In this document: positions 1 to 9,644 of the stretch, piece after piece
How the letters are laid out: each line of letters starts with the position of its first letter
How positions within the stretch are numbered: the stretch's first letter is position 1
Assembly: GCF_000505545.1 (NCBI RefSeq)
Contig: NZ_AYTB01000007.1
Span: forward strand, 1-64,000
DNA: 64,000 bases
Direction: 5' to 3'
From: Kurthia huakuii LAM0618
GTDB lineage: Bacteria > Bacillota > Bacilli > Bacillales_A > Planococcaceae
Made by a program: the position numbers and the translations under genes
The notes under the pieces: model-generated
Databases searched by the model: none
Told to the model about the DNA's origin: nothing
The model's input: the letters and a program-made list of their open reading frames with translations, nothing else

Positions 1-540
1 CGCCGCTATTGGTTAAAGGCTGATAGTAACAATGGTCGAAAAGGCGTGCAATATTGCGATCAGTTATTTCATATTGAGCGTAAGATCAAGCATCTTTCAC
101 CGGAAGAACGTGTGAAAATTCGTCAGCAAGAATCCAAACCGATTGTAGATGAATTTTTTGAATGGGTGGATCGTTCGCCGTTCTTCGGAAAAAATGCACT
201 TGCTAAAGCTGCTGACTACACATTGAATCGTAAAGTTGCATTAAAACGATTCCTTGATAATGGCTATATAGCCATTGATAATAACGCTGCAGAAAATGCG
301 ATTCGTCCAAATGTGATTGGTCGAAAAAATTGGCTGTTTTCTGTCAGTGAAGCAGGCGCTCATTCAAATGCCATTTGTTTAAGTCTTGCTGAAACTGCTA
401 AAGCCAATGGCATTGATTTCTATCAATACTTGGTGAAATTGATGACAGATTTACCGAACCTGCCTTTTCAGCAGCAACCAGAAATTTTAGAGCGTTATCT
501 ACCATGGTCCGAAGATATTCAGGCCACTTGTAGAAAATAA
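1..540 (+). CDS. IS66-family transposase, C-terminal part (gene starts before the window)
   Basis: The reading frame is open from base 1, so the gene is cut by the window edge and only about 179 C-terminal residues are visible. The stretch with DNNAAENAIRPNVIGRKNWLF around residues 93-115 is the hallmark of the IS66 (DDE_Tnp_IS66) transposase. It contains the catalytic Glu of the DDE triad (AENAIRP), followed by the usual small C-terminal region (YLPW...). The protein would catalyse cut-and-paste movement of an IS66 element. It lies immediately upstream of an AT-rich glycosylation island, so it marks the edge of an accessory region. Whether the full element is intact cannot be judged because its left part, including the accessory ORFs typical of IS66, is outside the window. 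The family call is very secure. Confidence 0.93.
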   Translation, partial: RRYWLKADSNNGRKGVQYCDQLFHIERKIKHLSPEERVKIRQQESKPIVDEFFEWVDRSPFFGKNALAKAADYTLNRKVALKRFLDNGYIAIDNNAAENAIRPNVIGRKNWLFSVSEAGAHSNAICLSLAETAKANGIDFYQYLVKLMTDLPNLPFQQQPEILERYLPWSEDIQATCRK

Positions 541-613
541 ATAGCCGACTAGTCAAAAATCATTCGACTAATCGGCTATTTGCTGTGCGTACCGTTAAGG
601 TGCGCGTTTTTTT
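540..613 (+). terminator. Two hairpins at the right end of the IS66 element
   Basis: A 15-bp stem with one mismatch (540-554 with 566-580) starts on the transposase stop codon. A second GC-rich stem (587-593 with 599-605) is followed by a run of seven T. Together they look like the transcription stop at the right end of the IS. The terminal inverted repeat is probably in or near 585-615, but it cannot be delimited without the left end. Confidence 0.6.
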
Positions 614-689
614 ATATTTCGGGCTTACTTTAAATATTATAAACTTAGTCGATATAAATAACATATTAAAAATAAGGATGGCATATAAT

Positions 690-2501
690 ATGATAGATAA
701 AAATTTAAATACGATTTTAAAAAATCCATATAATTATATTACTGATTTTAACGAGAGAGAAGATAAAATTTTTTTAGCAAAAGAACAGAATGATTTTTTC
801 TTTTCAAATGAAAAAGGTGATATTTTTCTTTCTGAAAATAAATTACAAGAAGATAATCTAATACCTAATCAAAACAAGAAAGAGCTTATATTAGTAATGG
901 GTATTTTAGATACTCCTAATATTAAAGAAATCATTAGAAAAAAGCACAAAGAATCTATACTAATTATAATAGAACCTAGCCTAACTTTAATGAAAACTGC
1001 ACTAAATTATTTAGATTTAGCTTTCCTTAATGAGCAGCATGTTTATTTATTTGCTGATGATAAGATAGAAAATTTAAGCGAATTTCTTAATAAATTTATG
1101 ACTAAATTTGAGTTTTTAGCATTGTTAAAAAATATTGAACTGTATGTCACAAACTATTATCAAAAGTATGATTTAGAAAAAATAAATAGCTTTATAAAAG
1201 AAATTCGAAAAATAATAGTTGTAACAACAACACTGTATGGAAATGATATCGATGATAATTTAATTGGATTGAAACGAAATTTAATCAACTTGAAGAATTT
1301 ACAACAATCAAGAAGTGTATCACATTTAAAAGAGCTATTTAAAAATGTTCCTGCAATAGTTGTATCGGCAGGACCTTCTTTGAACCAGAATATTAAGCAT
1401 TTAAAGAATATAAAAAATAATATTATTATAATTGCTGTGGATACAATATTAGAAAGGTTGTTAGCAGAAGGGATTAAACCTCATTTTGTATGTTCTATAG
1501 AGCGAGGGATAGAAACATATAATTATTTTTATAAAAATAAAACTATTCCAGAAGATGTTTTTGTAGTTGGGCCTCCAGTTTTATATAATAAAGTTTTTGA
1601 GGAAAATATTGAGCATATGTTTATTCCTTTACGAAATGGCGTAAGAGAATCGAATTGGTTAAGCGATAAAATGAATTTAAATGAGGATGATGGGTTTGAA
1701 ATGGGGACTTCATGTGCTCATGTAGCCTTTGGATTAGCTATACATATGGCATGCTCACCTATTATTTTGGTAGGGCAAGATTTAGCTTATGGGAAAGATA
1801 AAACTAATACCCATGCTGGCGGAACTATTTATGATGGAAATGCCATTCAATTAAAGCAAGAAAATATCCAAACTGAAGGATATTTTGGTGAGAATGTTTT
1901 TACAACAGCTGTATGGATTCAATTTAAAATGCTTTTTGAAAAAATGATTCAAAGCACTAATTCAGTAGTTATTAATGCTACAGAAGGCGGCGCGAAAATT
2001 AACTATGCTCAACAGAAAACTCTAAACGAAGCTATTTCCGAATTAGAAATGAATAATATAGATATTAATAATAAGCTTATTTCAATTCCTAAAAATAACT
2101 GTGACTTAGTCCAAATTAAAAATGCATTTGAAGCAGATTTAAAAAGATTTAATCGTTTTAACTTTGATTGTGTCAGGTATTTAATCGATTTAAAAAAGAT
2201 GAAAATCACATCATGGAATATGAAGAAGAAAAATGCTTTTATAAAACAATTAAATTATATGGATAAAGTTTTACCAATGATTATGGGAGAACCATTACTC
2301 GTACACAATTTACAAGCTGAAATTATTCAATATTTTTGGAAGATTAATTCAGTTGAAGACAAAATTACAGTAGAAACGTTAAAAAATAAACAAGAAGCAC
2401 AAATCTATCTTTTAAATGTTATTATTGCAGTTATGACAACTATTATTGAAGAAACACAAAAAGTTGTTGATGAATTTGATTCTATAAAGGAAGTTAAATA
2501 A
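690..2501 (+). CDS. maf: Maf-type flagellin glycosyltransferase (motility-associated factor, DUF115)
   Basis: About 603 residues. The central DUF115/MptE-like Rossmann domain begins near residue 220 (AIVVSAGPSL) and continues through the VDTILE and GTSCAHVAFGLA segments to ILVGQDLAYG near residue 360. Maf proteins transfer nonulosonic acids (pseudaminic or legionaminic acid) from the CMP sugar onto Ser/Thr of flagellin in the cytoplasm before export. The start chosen is ATG 690, preceded by AAGGATG at 9 nt. An in-frame ATG at 678 lacks this spacing, and the more upstream GTG lies within the IS end. The stop overlaps the legB start by one base (TAATG), showing translational coupling. The gene is extremely AT-rich compared with the flagellar genes downstream, suggesting horizontal acquisition. 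The sugar is inferred from the neighbours. Confidence 0.88.
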   Translation: MIDKNLNTILKNPYNYITDFNEREDKIFLAKEQNDFFFSNEKGDIFLSENKLQEDNLIPNQNKKELILVMGILDTPNIKEIIRKKHKESILIIIEPSLTLMKTALNYLDLAFLNEQHVYLFADDKIENLSEFLNKFMTKFEFLALLKNIELYVTNYYQKYDLEKINSFIKEIRKIIVVTTTLYGNDIDDNLIGLKRNLINLKNLQQSRSVSHLKELFKNVPAIVVSAGPSLNQNIKHLKNIKNNIIIIAVDTILERLLAEGIKPHFVCSIERGIETYNYFYKNKTIPEDVFVVGPPVLYNKVFEENIEHMFIPLRNGVRESNWLSDKMNLNEDDGFEMGTSCAHVAFGLAIHMACSPIILVGQDLAYGKDKTNTHAGGTIYDGNAIQLKQENIQTEGYFGENVFTTAVWIQFKMLFEKMIQSTNSVVINATEGGAKINYAQQKTLNEAISELEMNNIDINNKLISIPKNNCDLVQIKNAFEADLKRFNRFNFDCVRYLIDLKKMKITSWNMKKKNAFIKQLNYMDKVLPMIMGEPLLVHNLQAEIIQYFWKINSVEDKITVETLKNKQEAQIYLLNVIIAVMTTIIEETQKVVDEFDSIKEVK

Positions 2502-3499
2502 TGAAAAAAATCCTAGTAACGGGAGCTAACGGATTCATCGGCTCCCATTTAACAGAAGAGCTTGTACGCCAAGGTTATGACGTACGTGCTTTTGTAGAAT
2601 ATAACTCATTCAATTCATGGGGATGGTTAGATTCTACACCAAACGATATTAAAGCAAATTTAGATGTGTTCTCTGGAGATATTCGTGATCCCTTTGGTGT
2701 GAAAGAAGCAATGAAAGGCTGTACACATGTCTTAAATTTGGCGGCGTTAATTGCTATTCCATACTCATACCATTCTCCGGCAACATATATTGATACAAAT
2801 ATTAATGGTGCTTTGAACATTGTTCAAGCAGCGCGTGAATTAGAGATAGAAAAAGTTGTACAAACTTCAACGAGTGAAGTGTACGGTACAGCTTTATATG
2901 TCCCGATTGATGAAGAACATCCATTGCAAGGGCAATCACCTTATTCTGCATCAAAAATTGGTGCGGACCAAATGGCACTATCTTATTATCGCTCATTTGA
3001 TACACCCGTATCGATTATTCGACCATTTAACACATACGGCCCTCGTCAATCAGCACGTGCCGTTATTCCAACAATCATTAGCCAATTAGCGAATGGAAAA
3101 GATACGATTAAACTCGGCGCAATCAGTCCGACGCGTGACTTTAACTATGTGATGGATACGGTTTCAGGATTTATTTCTGTTATGAATTCAGAAAAATCAA
3201 TTGGTGAAGTAATTAATATTGGTTCTAACTATGAAGTGTCAATTGGTGAAACAGCTGAGATGATTGCGGATATTATGAATGTTAATCTAACAATTGAAAC
3301 GGATGAACAACGCTTACGTCCAGAAAAAAGTGAAGTAAATCGCTTATGGGCAGAAAATAAAAAAGCAAAAGAGTTACTTGGTTGGACGCCACAATACGGT
3401 GGTAAAGAAGGATTCCGTAAAGGATTAGAAGAAACAATCGAGTGGTTTACAAATCCACAAAATTTAGCTCAATATAAGGCAGATGTTTATAACATATGA
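2501..3499 (+). CDS. legB: LegB: NAD-dependent nucleotide-sugar 4,6-dehydratase (legionaminic acid pathway)
   Basis: 332-residue extended SDR enzyme. The Rossmann dinucleotide motif TGANGFIG spans residues 7-14. The catalytic Tyr148 and Lys152 lie in PYSASKIGA, with TSTSEVYG at 122-129 and the RPFNTYGPRQSARAVIP block typical of 4,6-dehydratases. LegB converts GDP-GlcNAc to the 4-keto-6-deoxy sugar, the first committed step to legionaminic acid. It overlaps maf by 1 nt and legC by 4 nt, so it is part of one operon. Its codon use is less AT-extreme than maf or legG, giving the island a mosaic look. Assignment rests on family likeness and on legC, legG, legI and legF around it. Confidence 0.88.
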   Translation: MKKILVTGANGFIGSHLTEELVRQGYDVRAFVEYNSFNSWGWLDSTPNDIKANLDVFSGDIRDPFGVKEAMKGCTHVLNLAALIAIPYSYHSPATYIDTNINGALNIVQAARELEIEKVVQTSTSEVYGTALYVPIDEEHPLQGQSPYSASKIGADQMALSYYRSFDTPVSIIRPFNTYGPRQSARAVIPTIISQLANGKDTIKLGAISPTRDFNYVMDTVSGFISVMNSEKSIGEVINIGSNYEVSIGETAEMIADIMNVNLTIETDEQRLRPEKSEVNRLWAENKKAKELLGWTPQYGGKEGFRKGLEETIEWFTNPQNLAQYKADVYNI

Positions 3500-4647
3500 T
3501 AAATGAACAATGGAGTTCGTTCGTGCAAACTGTCAAAAAACAGTATAATCAAGATTTTGTTCCTTTACATGAACCAACATTTAATGAAAAAGAATTAGAA
3601 TATGTCACAGATTGTGTGAAAACAGGTTGGGTATCTTCTGTAGGCGCGTATGTAACACGCTTTGAAGAAGATTTAGCTAAGATGGTAGGCGTCAAGCGTG
3701 CTGTGGCTGTTGTGAATGGTACAGCAGCCCTGCACATTGCTTTAAAAGTAGTAGGAGTACAACCAAATGAAGAAGTATTAATGCCAGCATTGACGTTTAT
3801 TGCTACTGCTAATGCGATTTCTTATGCTGGCGCAGTTCCTCATTTCGTCGATGTATCAGAATCTACATTAGGTTTAGATCCCTTGAAGCTAGATAGCTAT
3901 TTAGCAAAAATCGCAGTAAAACAAAATGGTGTGTTAATTAATAAAGAAACAGGGCGCGTTATCCGCGCGGTAGTGCCAATGCATACATTTGGCCATCCAG
4001 TAGAATTAGATGAATTAATTACTGTTTGTGAAAAGTATAATTTAACATTAGTCGAGGATGCTGCTGAATCATTAGGTTCGTATTATAAAGGAAAGCATAC
4101 GGGAAGCTTTGGTAAAGTTAATGCAATGAGCTTTAATGGTAATAAAATCGCAACAACAGGTGGCGGTGGAGCTATTCTAACAGATGATGAAGCGTTAGCT
4201 GATTATGCGAAGCATTTAACAACAACGGCAAAAGTACCGCACAAGTGGGAATATGTTCATGATGAAATTGGCTACAATTATCGTATGCCCAATATCAATG
4301 CAGCATTAGGTTGTGCACAACTTGAAAAAGTAAATGAGTTTGTTGAATCGAAACGCCAACTAACAACTTTCTACAAAAAGTTAGTACAAGAATTACCAGG
4401 GGTTCATTTATTTGAAGAACCGAGAGATACGAAAAGTAATTATTGGTTACAAACGCTATTATTAGATGCTTCAATTGAACGAGATGAAGTTTTAGCTTAT
4501 TTAAATGACAATGGTGTAATGAGTCGTCCAATTTGGCAGCCGATGCATTATTTAGAAATGTACAAAGATTGTCCTAGAGGAGATTTAGCCGTAGTAGAAA
4601 ATTTGAATAAACGGATTGTGAATGTGCCAAGTACACCAAAACTATGA
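3496..4647 (+). CDS. legC: LegC: PLP-dependent nucleotide-sugar 4-aminotransferase
   Basis: 383-residue DegT/DnrJ/EryC1-family aminotransferase. The PLP Schiff-base Lys217 is in SFNGNKIATTGGGG, and the cofactor-contacting Asp188 is in VEDAAESLGS. LegC aminates the 4-keto product of LegB, giving the 4-amino-4,6-dideoxy sugar nucleotide. The 4-nt overlap with legB (ATGA) indicates coupled translation. The length and the short C-terminal end (VPSTPKL) are usual for LegC-type enzymes. A PseC-like role in pseudaminic acid synthesis is unlikely, because the neighbouring epimerase and synthase are of the NeuC/NeuB legionaminate type and PseB, PseG and PseH are absent. Confidence 0.87.
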   Translation: MINEQWSSFVQTVKKQYNQDFVPLHEPTFNEKELEYVTDCVKTGWVSSVGAYVTRFEEDLAKMVGVKRAVAVVNGTAALHIALKVVGVQPNEEVLMPALTFIATANAISYAGAVPHFVDVSESTLGLDPLKLDSYLAKIAVKQNGVLINKETGRVIRAVVPMHTFGHPVELDELITVCEKYNLTLVEDAAESLGSYYKGKHTGSFGKVNAMSFNGNKIATTGGGGAILTDDEALADYAKHLTTTAKVPHKWEYVHDEIGYNYRMPNINAALGCAQLEKVNEFVESKRQLTTFYKKLVQELPGVHLFEEPRDTKSNYWLQTLLLDASIERDEVLAYLNDNGVMSRPIWQPMHYLEMYKDCPRGDLAVVENLNKRIVNVPSTPKL

Positions 4648-4658
4648 GGAAGTAAATT

Positions 4659-5819
4659 ATGAAAAGAAAAATTTGTGTAGTAACAGGAACTAGAGCTGAG
4701 TATGGCGCTTTAAAATTATTAATTAACACTATAAATTCTGATCCTGATTTAGAACTACAAATTATCGCAACAGGAGCTCATTTATCTCCAGAGTATGGAT
4801 TGACATATCAGGAAATTGAAAAAGATGGATTCCATATCAATGAAAAAATAGAAACTTTATTATCTTCTGATACCACAGTTGGGATAGCCAAAACTATAGG
4901 ACTCACAACTATAAGTTTTTCAGAAACTTTCAATAGATTAAAACCTGATTGTATTTTGATTATGGGAGATCGATATGAAATGTTAGCGGTAGCACAAGTT
5001 GCTCTGATTATGCAAATTCCACTTGTTCATATATCTGGAGGAGAAATCACCGAAGGGGCCATAGATGATTCGATTAGACATGCACTTACTAAATTAAGTA
5101 CTATTCATTTTCCTGCAAATGAAATATATCGAAAACGAATTATTCAATTGGGAGAACATCCTAACAATGTATTTAATTTCGGGGATCCCTCTGTAGAAAA
5201 TATTTATCGATTGGATTTTATAAAAAAAAATCAATTGGAAGATTTTTTCAACTGGGATTTAGAGAATTTCTTTTTAATAACTTTTCATCCAGTAACACAA
5301 GAACCTCGGTTGGCAGAACAACAAATTAAAGAGTTATTTAAAGCACTAGATAATTTTAAAAATTATAAATTTATTTTTACTAAATCTAATGCAGATAGTG
5401 AAGGTCGAATTATTAATGAATTAATTGACGAATATGTAGAGGATAATAGAGAAAATGCTAAAGCATATTTCTCCCTCGGTTATGAGAAATATTTAAGTAC
5501 AATGAAATATGCATCAGCAGTTATAGGCAATTCTTCAAGTGGAATTATAGAAGCTCCTATTTTAAAAGTACCTACTCTTGATATTGGGAATCGTCAAAAA
5601 GGAAGATTAAAAGCTAAATCAATTGTAGAATGTAAATGCAGTGAACGGAATATAGTAGAGTCTTTAAATAAGATACTTCAGCCAGAATTTAATAGAAGTT
5701 TGAAAGACATGGAACTCTACTATCAAGGAGAAAATACATCAAATAAAATGGTAGAGGTTTTAAAAGAGATTGATTTCGAATCTAAGAAAACTAAATTATT
5801 TTATGATATAAAATTTTAA
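4659..5819 (+). CDS. legG: LegG/NeuC: hydrolysing nucleotide-sugar 2-epimerase
   Basis: 386 residues. TGTRAEYGALK at positions 9-19, GDRYEMLAVA near 105, and HISGGEITEGAIDDSIRHAL near 127-146 are signatures of the hydrolysing UDP/GDP-GlcNAc 2-epimerases (NeuC). The enzyme inverts C2 and releases the nucleotide, giving the free 2,4-diacetamido-2,4,6-trideoxymannose used by LegI. It lies 11 bp after legC with GAGGAAG as ribosome binding site. The gene is markedly AT-rich. NeuC for sialic acid is the alternative. LegB, LegC and PtmE-like partners favour legionaminate. Confidence 0.88.
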   Translation: MKRKICVVTGTRAEYGALKLLINTINSDPDLELQIIATGAHLSPEYGLTYQEIEKDGFHINEKIETLLSSDTTVGIAKTIGLTTISFSETFNRLKPDCILIMGDRYEMLAVAQVALIMQIPLVHISGGEITEGAIDDSIRHALTKLSTIHFPANEIYRKRIIQLGEHPNNVFNFGDPSVENIYRLDFIKKNQLEDFFNWDLENFFLITFHPVTQEPRLAEQQIKELFKALDNFKNYKFIFTKSNADSEGRIINELIDEYVEDNRENAKAYFSLGYEKYLSTMKYASAVIGNSSSGIIEAPILKVPTLDIGNRQKGRLKAKSIVECKCSERNIVESLNKILQPEFNRSLKDMELYYQGENTSNKMVEVLKEIDFESKKTKLFYDIKF

Positions 5820-5837
5820 GATTAAGAGGGTTTATTT

Positions 5838-6929
5838 ATGAGTGTATATGTTATAGCAGAAGCAGGAGTAAATCATAATGGAGATTTAAATAGGGCAAAA
5901 CAATTAATTGACATTGCAGTTGAAGCTAAAGCAGACGCGGTAAAGTTTCAAACTTTTATTAGTGAAAATGAAATTAGCACATTTGCTGAAAAAGCGGATT
6001 ATCAAAAACAAAATACAGGTACAGATGGTAACCAATTAGAAATGGTAAAGAAATTGGAATTGAAGTTTGACGAATTTAAAATTCTCCAAAATTATTGTGA
6101 TAGTAAAGATATTGAATTTTTATCAACACCATTTGATTTTGAAAGTGCCGATTTTTTGTTAGATGAATTAAAATTAAAGACGATTAAAATCCCTTCTGGA
6201 GAAATAACAAATGCGCCTTTCTTACTTCATATTTCGAAATTTAAACGCAAAATGATTATTTCGACAGGGATGGCAACTTTAGCTGATATTCAAATTGCAC
6301 TAGGAGTCATTGCTTTCGGATTGATAAATAAGGAAAATATTTTACCAAGTATCTCAAACTTTGAAAAAGCATATATGTCTGAAGAAGGGCAGCATTTATT
6401 AAGGGAGTATGTAACATTGTTACACTGCACTACAGAGTATCCTGCACCTGTAAATTCTGTTAATTTAAAAGCTATTCCGACTATGAATGCGACTTTTAAT
6501 TTACCTATAGGATATTCGGATCATACAGAAGGGCTTGCAATTTCTTTAGCAGCTGTAGCTATGGGAGCAAAAATAATTGAAAAGCATATAACATATGATA
6601 AAAAAGCAGAAGGACCAGATCACCTAGCATCTATTGAACCGTTGGAGTTGAAAGAATTGGTGAAGAATATTCGACAAATTGAAGAATCTCTGGGGAATGG
6701 CGTAAAAATTCCTTCAGCTATTGAATTAAAGAATCGTAGCGTTGCACGAAAAAGCTTAGTAGCTAAAAGAGAAATATCTAAAAATGAAAAATTTGATGTA
6801 GAAAATTTAGCTATTAAAAGACCTGGTACAGGAATATCTCCACTTTATTATTGGGATGTCCAACAATTTTCAGCACCAAAATCTTTTGAATATGATGAGG
6901 AGATAGCTTTAAATGATTGTAACAAGTGA
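5838..6929 (+). CDS. legI: LegI/NeuB: N,N'-diacetyllegionaminate synthase
   Basis: 363-residue NeuB-type TIM-barrel synthase. IAEAGVNHNGD is at the N-terminus, VKFQTF follows, and LHCTTEYPAP lies near residue 197. HTEGLAISLAAVAMGAKIIEKHI marks the catalytic barrel. The C-terminal SAF/antifreeze-like domain starts near residue 296 (SVARKSLVA...) and ends with IKRPGTGISP. It condenses the C6 amino sugar from LegG with phosphoenolpyruvate to form the nine-carbon legionaminic acid. The following gene starts 17 nt before its stop codon, so the two are translationally coupled. Confidence 0.9.
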   Translation: MSVYVIAEAGVNHNGDLNRAKQLIDIAVEAKADAVKFQTFISENEISTFAEKADYQKQNTGTDGNQLEMVKKLELKFDEFKILQNYCDSKDIEFLSTPFDFESADFLLDELKLKTIKIPSGEITNAPFLLHISKFKRKMIISTGMATLADIQIALGVIAFGLINKENILPSISNFEKAYMSEEGQHLLREYVTLLHCTTEYPAPVNSVNLKAIPTMNATFNLPIGYSDHTEGLAISLAAVAMGAKIIEKHITYDKKAEGPDHLASIEPLELKELVKNIRQIEESLGNGVKIPSAIELKNRSVARKSLVAKREISKNEKFDVENLAIKRPGTGISPLYYWDVQQFSAPKSFEYDEEIALNDCNK

Positions 6930-7902
6930 TGAAGCAAAAAAGATATATAATCTCTTACCCTCAAATAAACAATCATTTTATTATCATCCAGATTATCTAA
7001 TGGAAGATGTGAAAAATAAGATAGGTTTAGAGGTATGTTTTTTCATTATTCAAGAAAAAGAAAATATTTTTTATCATGCATTTTATAAAGGAAAGATTCC
7101 TCATAAAAATAAAAATCTATATGATATTCAATCACCATATGGATACGGAGGGCCACTTATCGTAGGTTCTAAAGAGTTTGGCGAAAATGCTACAAAGAAA
7201 TATTTGAAATGGTGTGAGAATAATAATATTTTAGTGGAATTTATGAGATTTCATCCAATTTTAGAGAATCATTTGAATTATTATGGAGAAATTTTGTCTA
7301 ATAGGGAAACCGTGTATATTAACTTAGATGTAGACTCGATATTTTCTAATTTTAGAACTCGTGTAAAACGAGGGGTAAAAAAAGCTAAATCGAATAACAT
7401 AGAAATAGTTTTTTCAAATGAAGAAAAATATATTAAACATTTTAAAGAAATATATAACCAACTGATGGAATCTAAAAAAGCTGAGAAAAATTATTTTTTT
7501 GATTTGGAGTATTATGTAAACTTACTTTCGCATAAAGAATGTATTTTGGGAAATGCTATTAATGCTGAAGGTGAGATAGTTGCTGTAGCTCTATATTTTA
7601 TTACAAATGATCTTATGGAATATCATTTAGGTGCTTCAAATATTTTAGGAAAAGAAAGTTACGCAAATTATTTGTTAATGTATGAAGCAGCTTTACTTGG
7701 AAAGGAAAAAAATTGTTCTTGTTTATACTTAGGTGGAGGAAATTCTGTAGAGGAAGGGAATTCGCTTTTGTACTATAAAAAAGGTTTTTCAAATGAAGTT
7801 AGAAATTATTATATAGGATATTATATTTATGACGATATAAAATATAAAGAATTAAAAAAAGAAAATAACATAAAAAATAATAATATTTTATTTTATAGAT
7901 AG
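6913..7902 (+). CDS. FemAB/GNAT-fold acyltransferase of the glycosylation operon
   Basis: 329 residues with the look of the FemAB-related/GNAT-like superfamily. An aromatic N-terminal part contains SPYGYGGPLI near residue 75. A basic helix FRTRVKRGVKKAKSNNIEI near 150 and a C-terminal GNAT-like fold (LMEYHLGASN, YLLMYEAALLGKEKNCSCLYLGGG) follow. The start overlaps legI by 17 nt and is preceded by GATGAGGAG. Within the operon it could acylate the sugar. One attractive role is the N-acetylation at C4 that the pathway needs (LegH step), because no other acetyltransferase is encoded in the operon. It could instead decorate the finished nonulosonate. The family call is moderately secure. The substrate is inference. 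Confidence 0.65.
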   Translation: MIVTSDEAKKIYNLLPSNKQSFYYHPDYLMEDVKNKIGLEVCFFIIQEKENIFYHAFYKGKIPHKNKNLYDIQSPYGYGGPLIVGSKEFGENATKKYLKWCENNNILVEFMRFHPILENHLNYYGEILSNRETVYINLDVDSIFSNFRTRVKRGVKKAKSNNIEIVFSNEEKYIKHFKEIYNQLMESKKAEKNYFFDLEYYVNLLSHKECILGNAINAEGEIVAVALYFITNDLMEYHLGASNILGKESYANYLLMYEAALLGKEKNCSCLYLGGGNSVEEGNSLLYYKKGFSNEVRNYYIGYYIYDDIKYKELKKENNIKNNNILFYR

Positions 7903-7912
7903 GAGTATACAG

Positions 7913-8590
7913 ATGGCGTGGAATAGTTTATGGGAAGATATTTTCCAATCAAAACCTTGGGGGAAATATCCGTCTGAAGATTTAATTAGATTTATCGCAA
8001 GAAATTTTTACAATGTTGAAAATCGATCAAATATAAAAATTCTAGAAGTAGGAAGTGGTACGGGAAGTAATATTTGGTATTTAGCTAACGAAGGATTTTC
8101 AGTTTACGGTATTGAGGGTTCAAAAACTGGTGTGCAAATTACACAAGAACGTTTAATGCAAGACAAAAATATTGATGAGAAGAAAACAAAAGTTTTTGTA
8201 GGAGACATGGAGAAATTACCTTTTGAAGAAGGATATTTTGACGCTGTTATTGATATTGAAGCGATAAGTACTAATAACTGGAAAGATTCTTTAGAAATAC
8301 TTGCAGAAATTGAAAGGGTATTAAAACCAAACGGTAAATTTTACTCAAGACATTTTGCAGAAGATTCTCAAGGGGATAAAGCAGGAGAATTAGTAGATAG
8401 ACATATGTTTGTTTCAACTGAAGGCGTTTTAGCGAATATTGGACCAACGCGTTTTGCTACTAAACAAGATGTTTTTGAATTGTATGGCGAAAGTTTCAAT
8501 ATAAACAGTTTAGGAAAAATTATTCGAGAAACTGAAAATGAAAAACAGTCAGTTATTGAATGGACTATTAGTATGGCGAAAAAAGGATGA
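7913..8590 (+). CDS. Class I SAM-dependent methyltransferase of the glycosylation operon
   Basis: 225 residues. Motif I ILEVGSGTGSN is at residues 43-53. The acidic strand-2 residue is in VYGIEGS, a GDMEKLPFEEGYFDAVIDIEA stretch forms motifs II/III, and ERVLKPNGKFYSR is the usual strand-5 region. It should transfer a methyl group from S-adenosylmethionine. Placed between the acyltransferase and the guanylyltransferase, it probably O- or N-methylates the nonulosonate, as seen in variants of legionaminic acid on flagella. The substrate is inferred only from context. Ribosome binding site TAGGAG lies 8 nt upstream of ATG 7913. Confidence 0.82.
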   Translation: MAWNSLWEDIFQSKPWGKYPSEDLIRFIARNFYNVENRSNIKILEVGSGTGSNIWYLANEGFSVYGIEGSKTGVQITQERLMQDKNIDEKKTKVFVGDMEKLPFEEGYFDAVIDIEAISTNNWKDSLEILAEIERVLKPNGKFYSRHFAEDSQGDKAGELVDRHMFVSTEGVLANIGPTRFATKQDVFELYGESFNINSLGKIIRETENEKQSVIEWTISMAKKG

Positions 8591-8594
8591 TTTT

Positions 8595-9644
8595 ATGTCT
8601 AATAAAAACAATTTAATTTGTGTTCAAAAAACATTATTAGATGTAATGAATCTGATAAATAATTCGGAATTTAAAATCGCTTTTGTAATTGATGAAGAAA
8701 AAAGATTGGTAGGAACTGTAACAGATGGGGATATTCGTAGATCATTATTAAGGGAAAAAAGTTTGCAAGTTTCAATTGATAAAGTAATGAATAAAAATCC
8801 TATATATGGTTGTGTGTCGCAATCTAGTACAGACTATCAGAAAAAGCTTAAGGAATATTCAATTAATTACTTACCTGTTATTGATATCGAAAGAAAAATT
8901 CAGTGTATTGTTGGATTAAATAAGACCGAAGAAATTCAATATCCAAATAAAGTAGTTTTAATGGTTGGAGGGTTAGGGTCTAGATTAAGACCACTTACAG
9001 AACATTTACCAAAGTCGATGTTGAAAATTGGGAATAAACCAATACTGCAAATTATTATTGAAAATTTTAAGAGTTATGGGTTTAATAACTTTGTTCTTTG
9101 TGTGAACTATAAAAAAGAGATTATTCAAAGTTATTTTAAGAATGGTGCTCAATTTGATGTGAATATTGAGTATATTGAAGAAGATAAAAGATTAGGAACA
9201 GCGGGAGCTTTATCTTTACTTCAGCATGATGTAAAAGATCCTATTTTTATTATGAATGGTGATTTGTTAACTCAAGTGGATTTTTCTAAATTACTAGAAT
9301 ATCATTTGGAAACAGGCTCTATTGGAACGATGTGCGTACGCGAATATGAATATCAAATTCCATTCGGAGTTATACAAACAGATGAACACAAATTAATATC
9401 TATTCAAGAAAAGCCCTTGAAAAAGGAATATGTAAATGCAGGAATTTATATGTTAAGTCCCAAAGCAATAAAATACATTCCATATCATGAATTTTATGAT
9501 ATGCCTGAACTATTTAATAAATTAATTTCTATGGATATGAATACGTCTGTTTTTCCGATTCATGAGTACTGGATGGACATTGGACAATTAGCAGACTATG
9601 AACAAGCAAATAAAGACTATGAAAGTGTGAATATTAATGACTAA
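8595..9644 (+). CDS. ptmE: PtmE-like CBS plus nucleotidyltransferase (GDP-glucosamine formation)
   Basis: 349 residues with a two-part architecture. A CBS-domain pair spans about residues 1-115 (VIDEEKRLVGTVTDGDIRRS). A sugar-phosphate nucleotidyltransferase domain follows from about 119, with the signature GGLGSRLRPLTEHLPK at 125-140, MNGDLLTQVDF, and the C-terminal HEYWMDIG. This arrangement matches Campylobacter PtmE, which makes GDP-glucosamine from glucosamine-1-phosphate and feeds the GDP-based legionaminic acid route. The start was set to ATG 8595 (AAAGGATG, 7 nt spacing) rather than 8538, which would overlap the methyltransferase. It overlaps legF by 8 nt. Mannose- or glucose-1-phosphate guanylyl/cytidylyl activity is an alternative. 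Confidence 0.8.
   Translation: MSNKNNLICVQKTLLDVMNLINNSEFKIAFVIDEEKRLVGTVTDGDIRRSLLREKSLQVSIDKVMNKNPIYGCVSQSSTDYQKKLKEYSINYLPVIDIERKIQCIVGLNKTEEIQYPNKVVLMVGGLGSRLRPLTEHLPKSMLKIGNKPILQIIIENFKSYGFNNFVLCVNYKKEIIQSYFKNGAQFDVNIEYIEEDKRLGTAGALSLLQHDVKDPIFIMNGDLLTQVDFSKLLEYHLETGSIGTMCVREYEYQIPFGVIQTDEHKLISIQEKPLKKEYVNAGIYMLSPKAIKYIPYHEFYDMPELFNKLISMDMNTSVFPIHEYWMDIGQLADYEQANKDYESVNIND

Noticed and set aside
585-689. Upstream GTG start of the Maf gene
   Set aside because: It lies in the IS66 terminator/end sequence; ATG 690 has the ribosome binding site.
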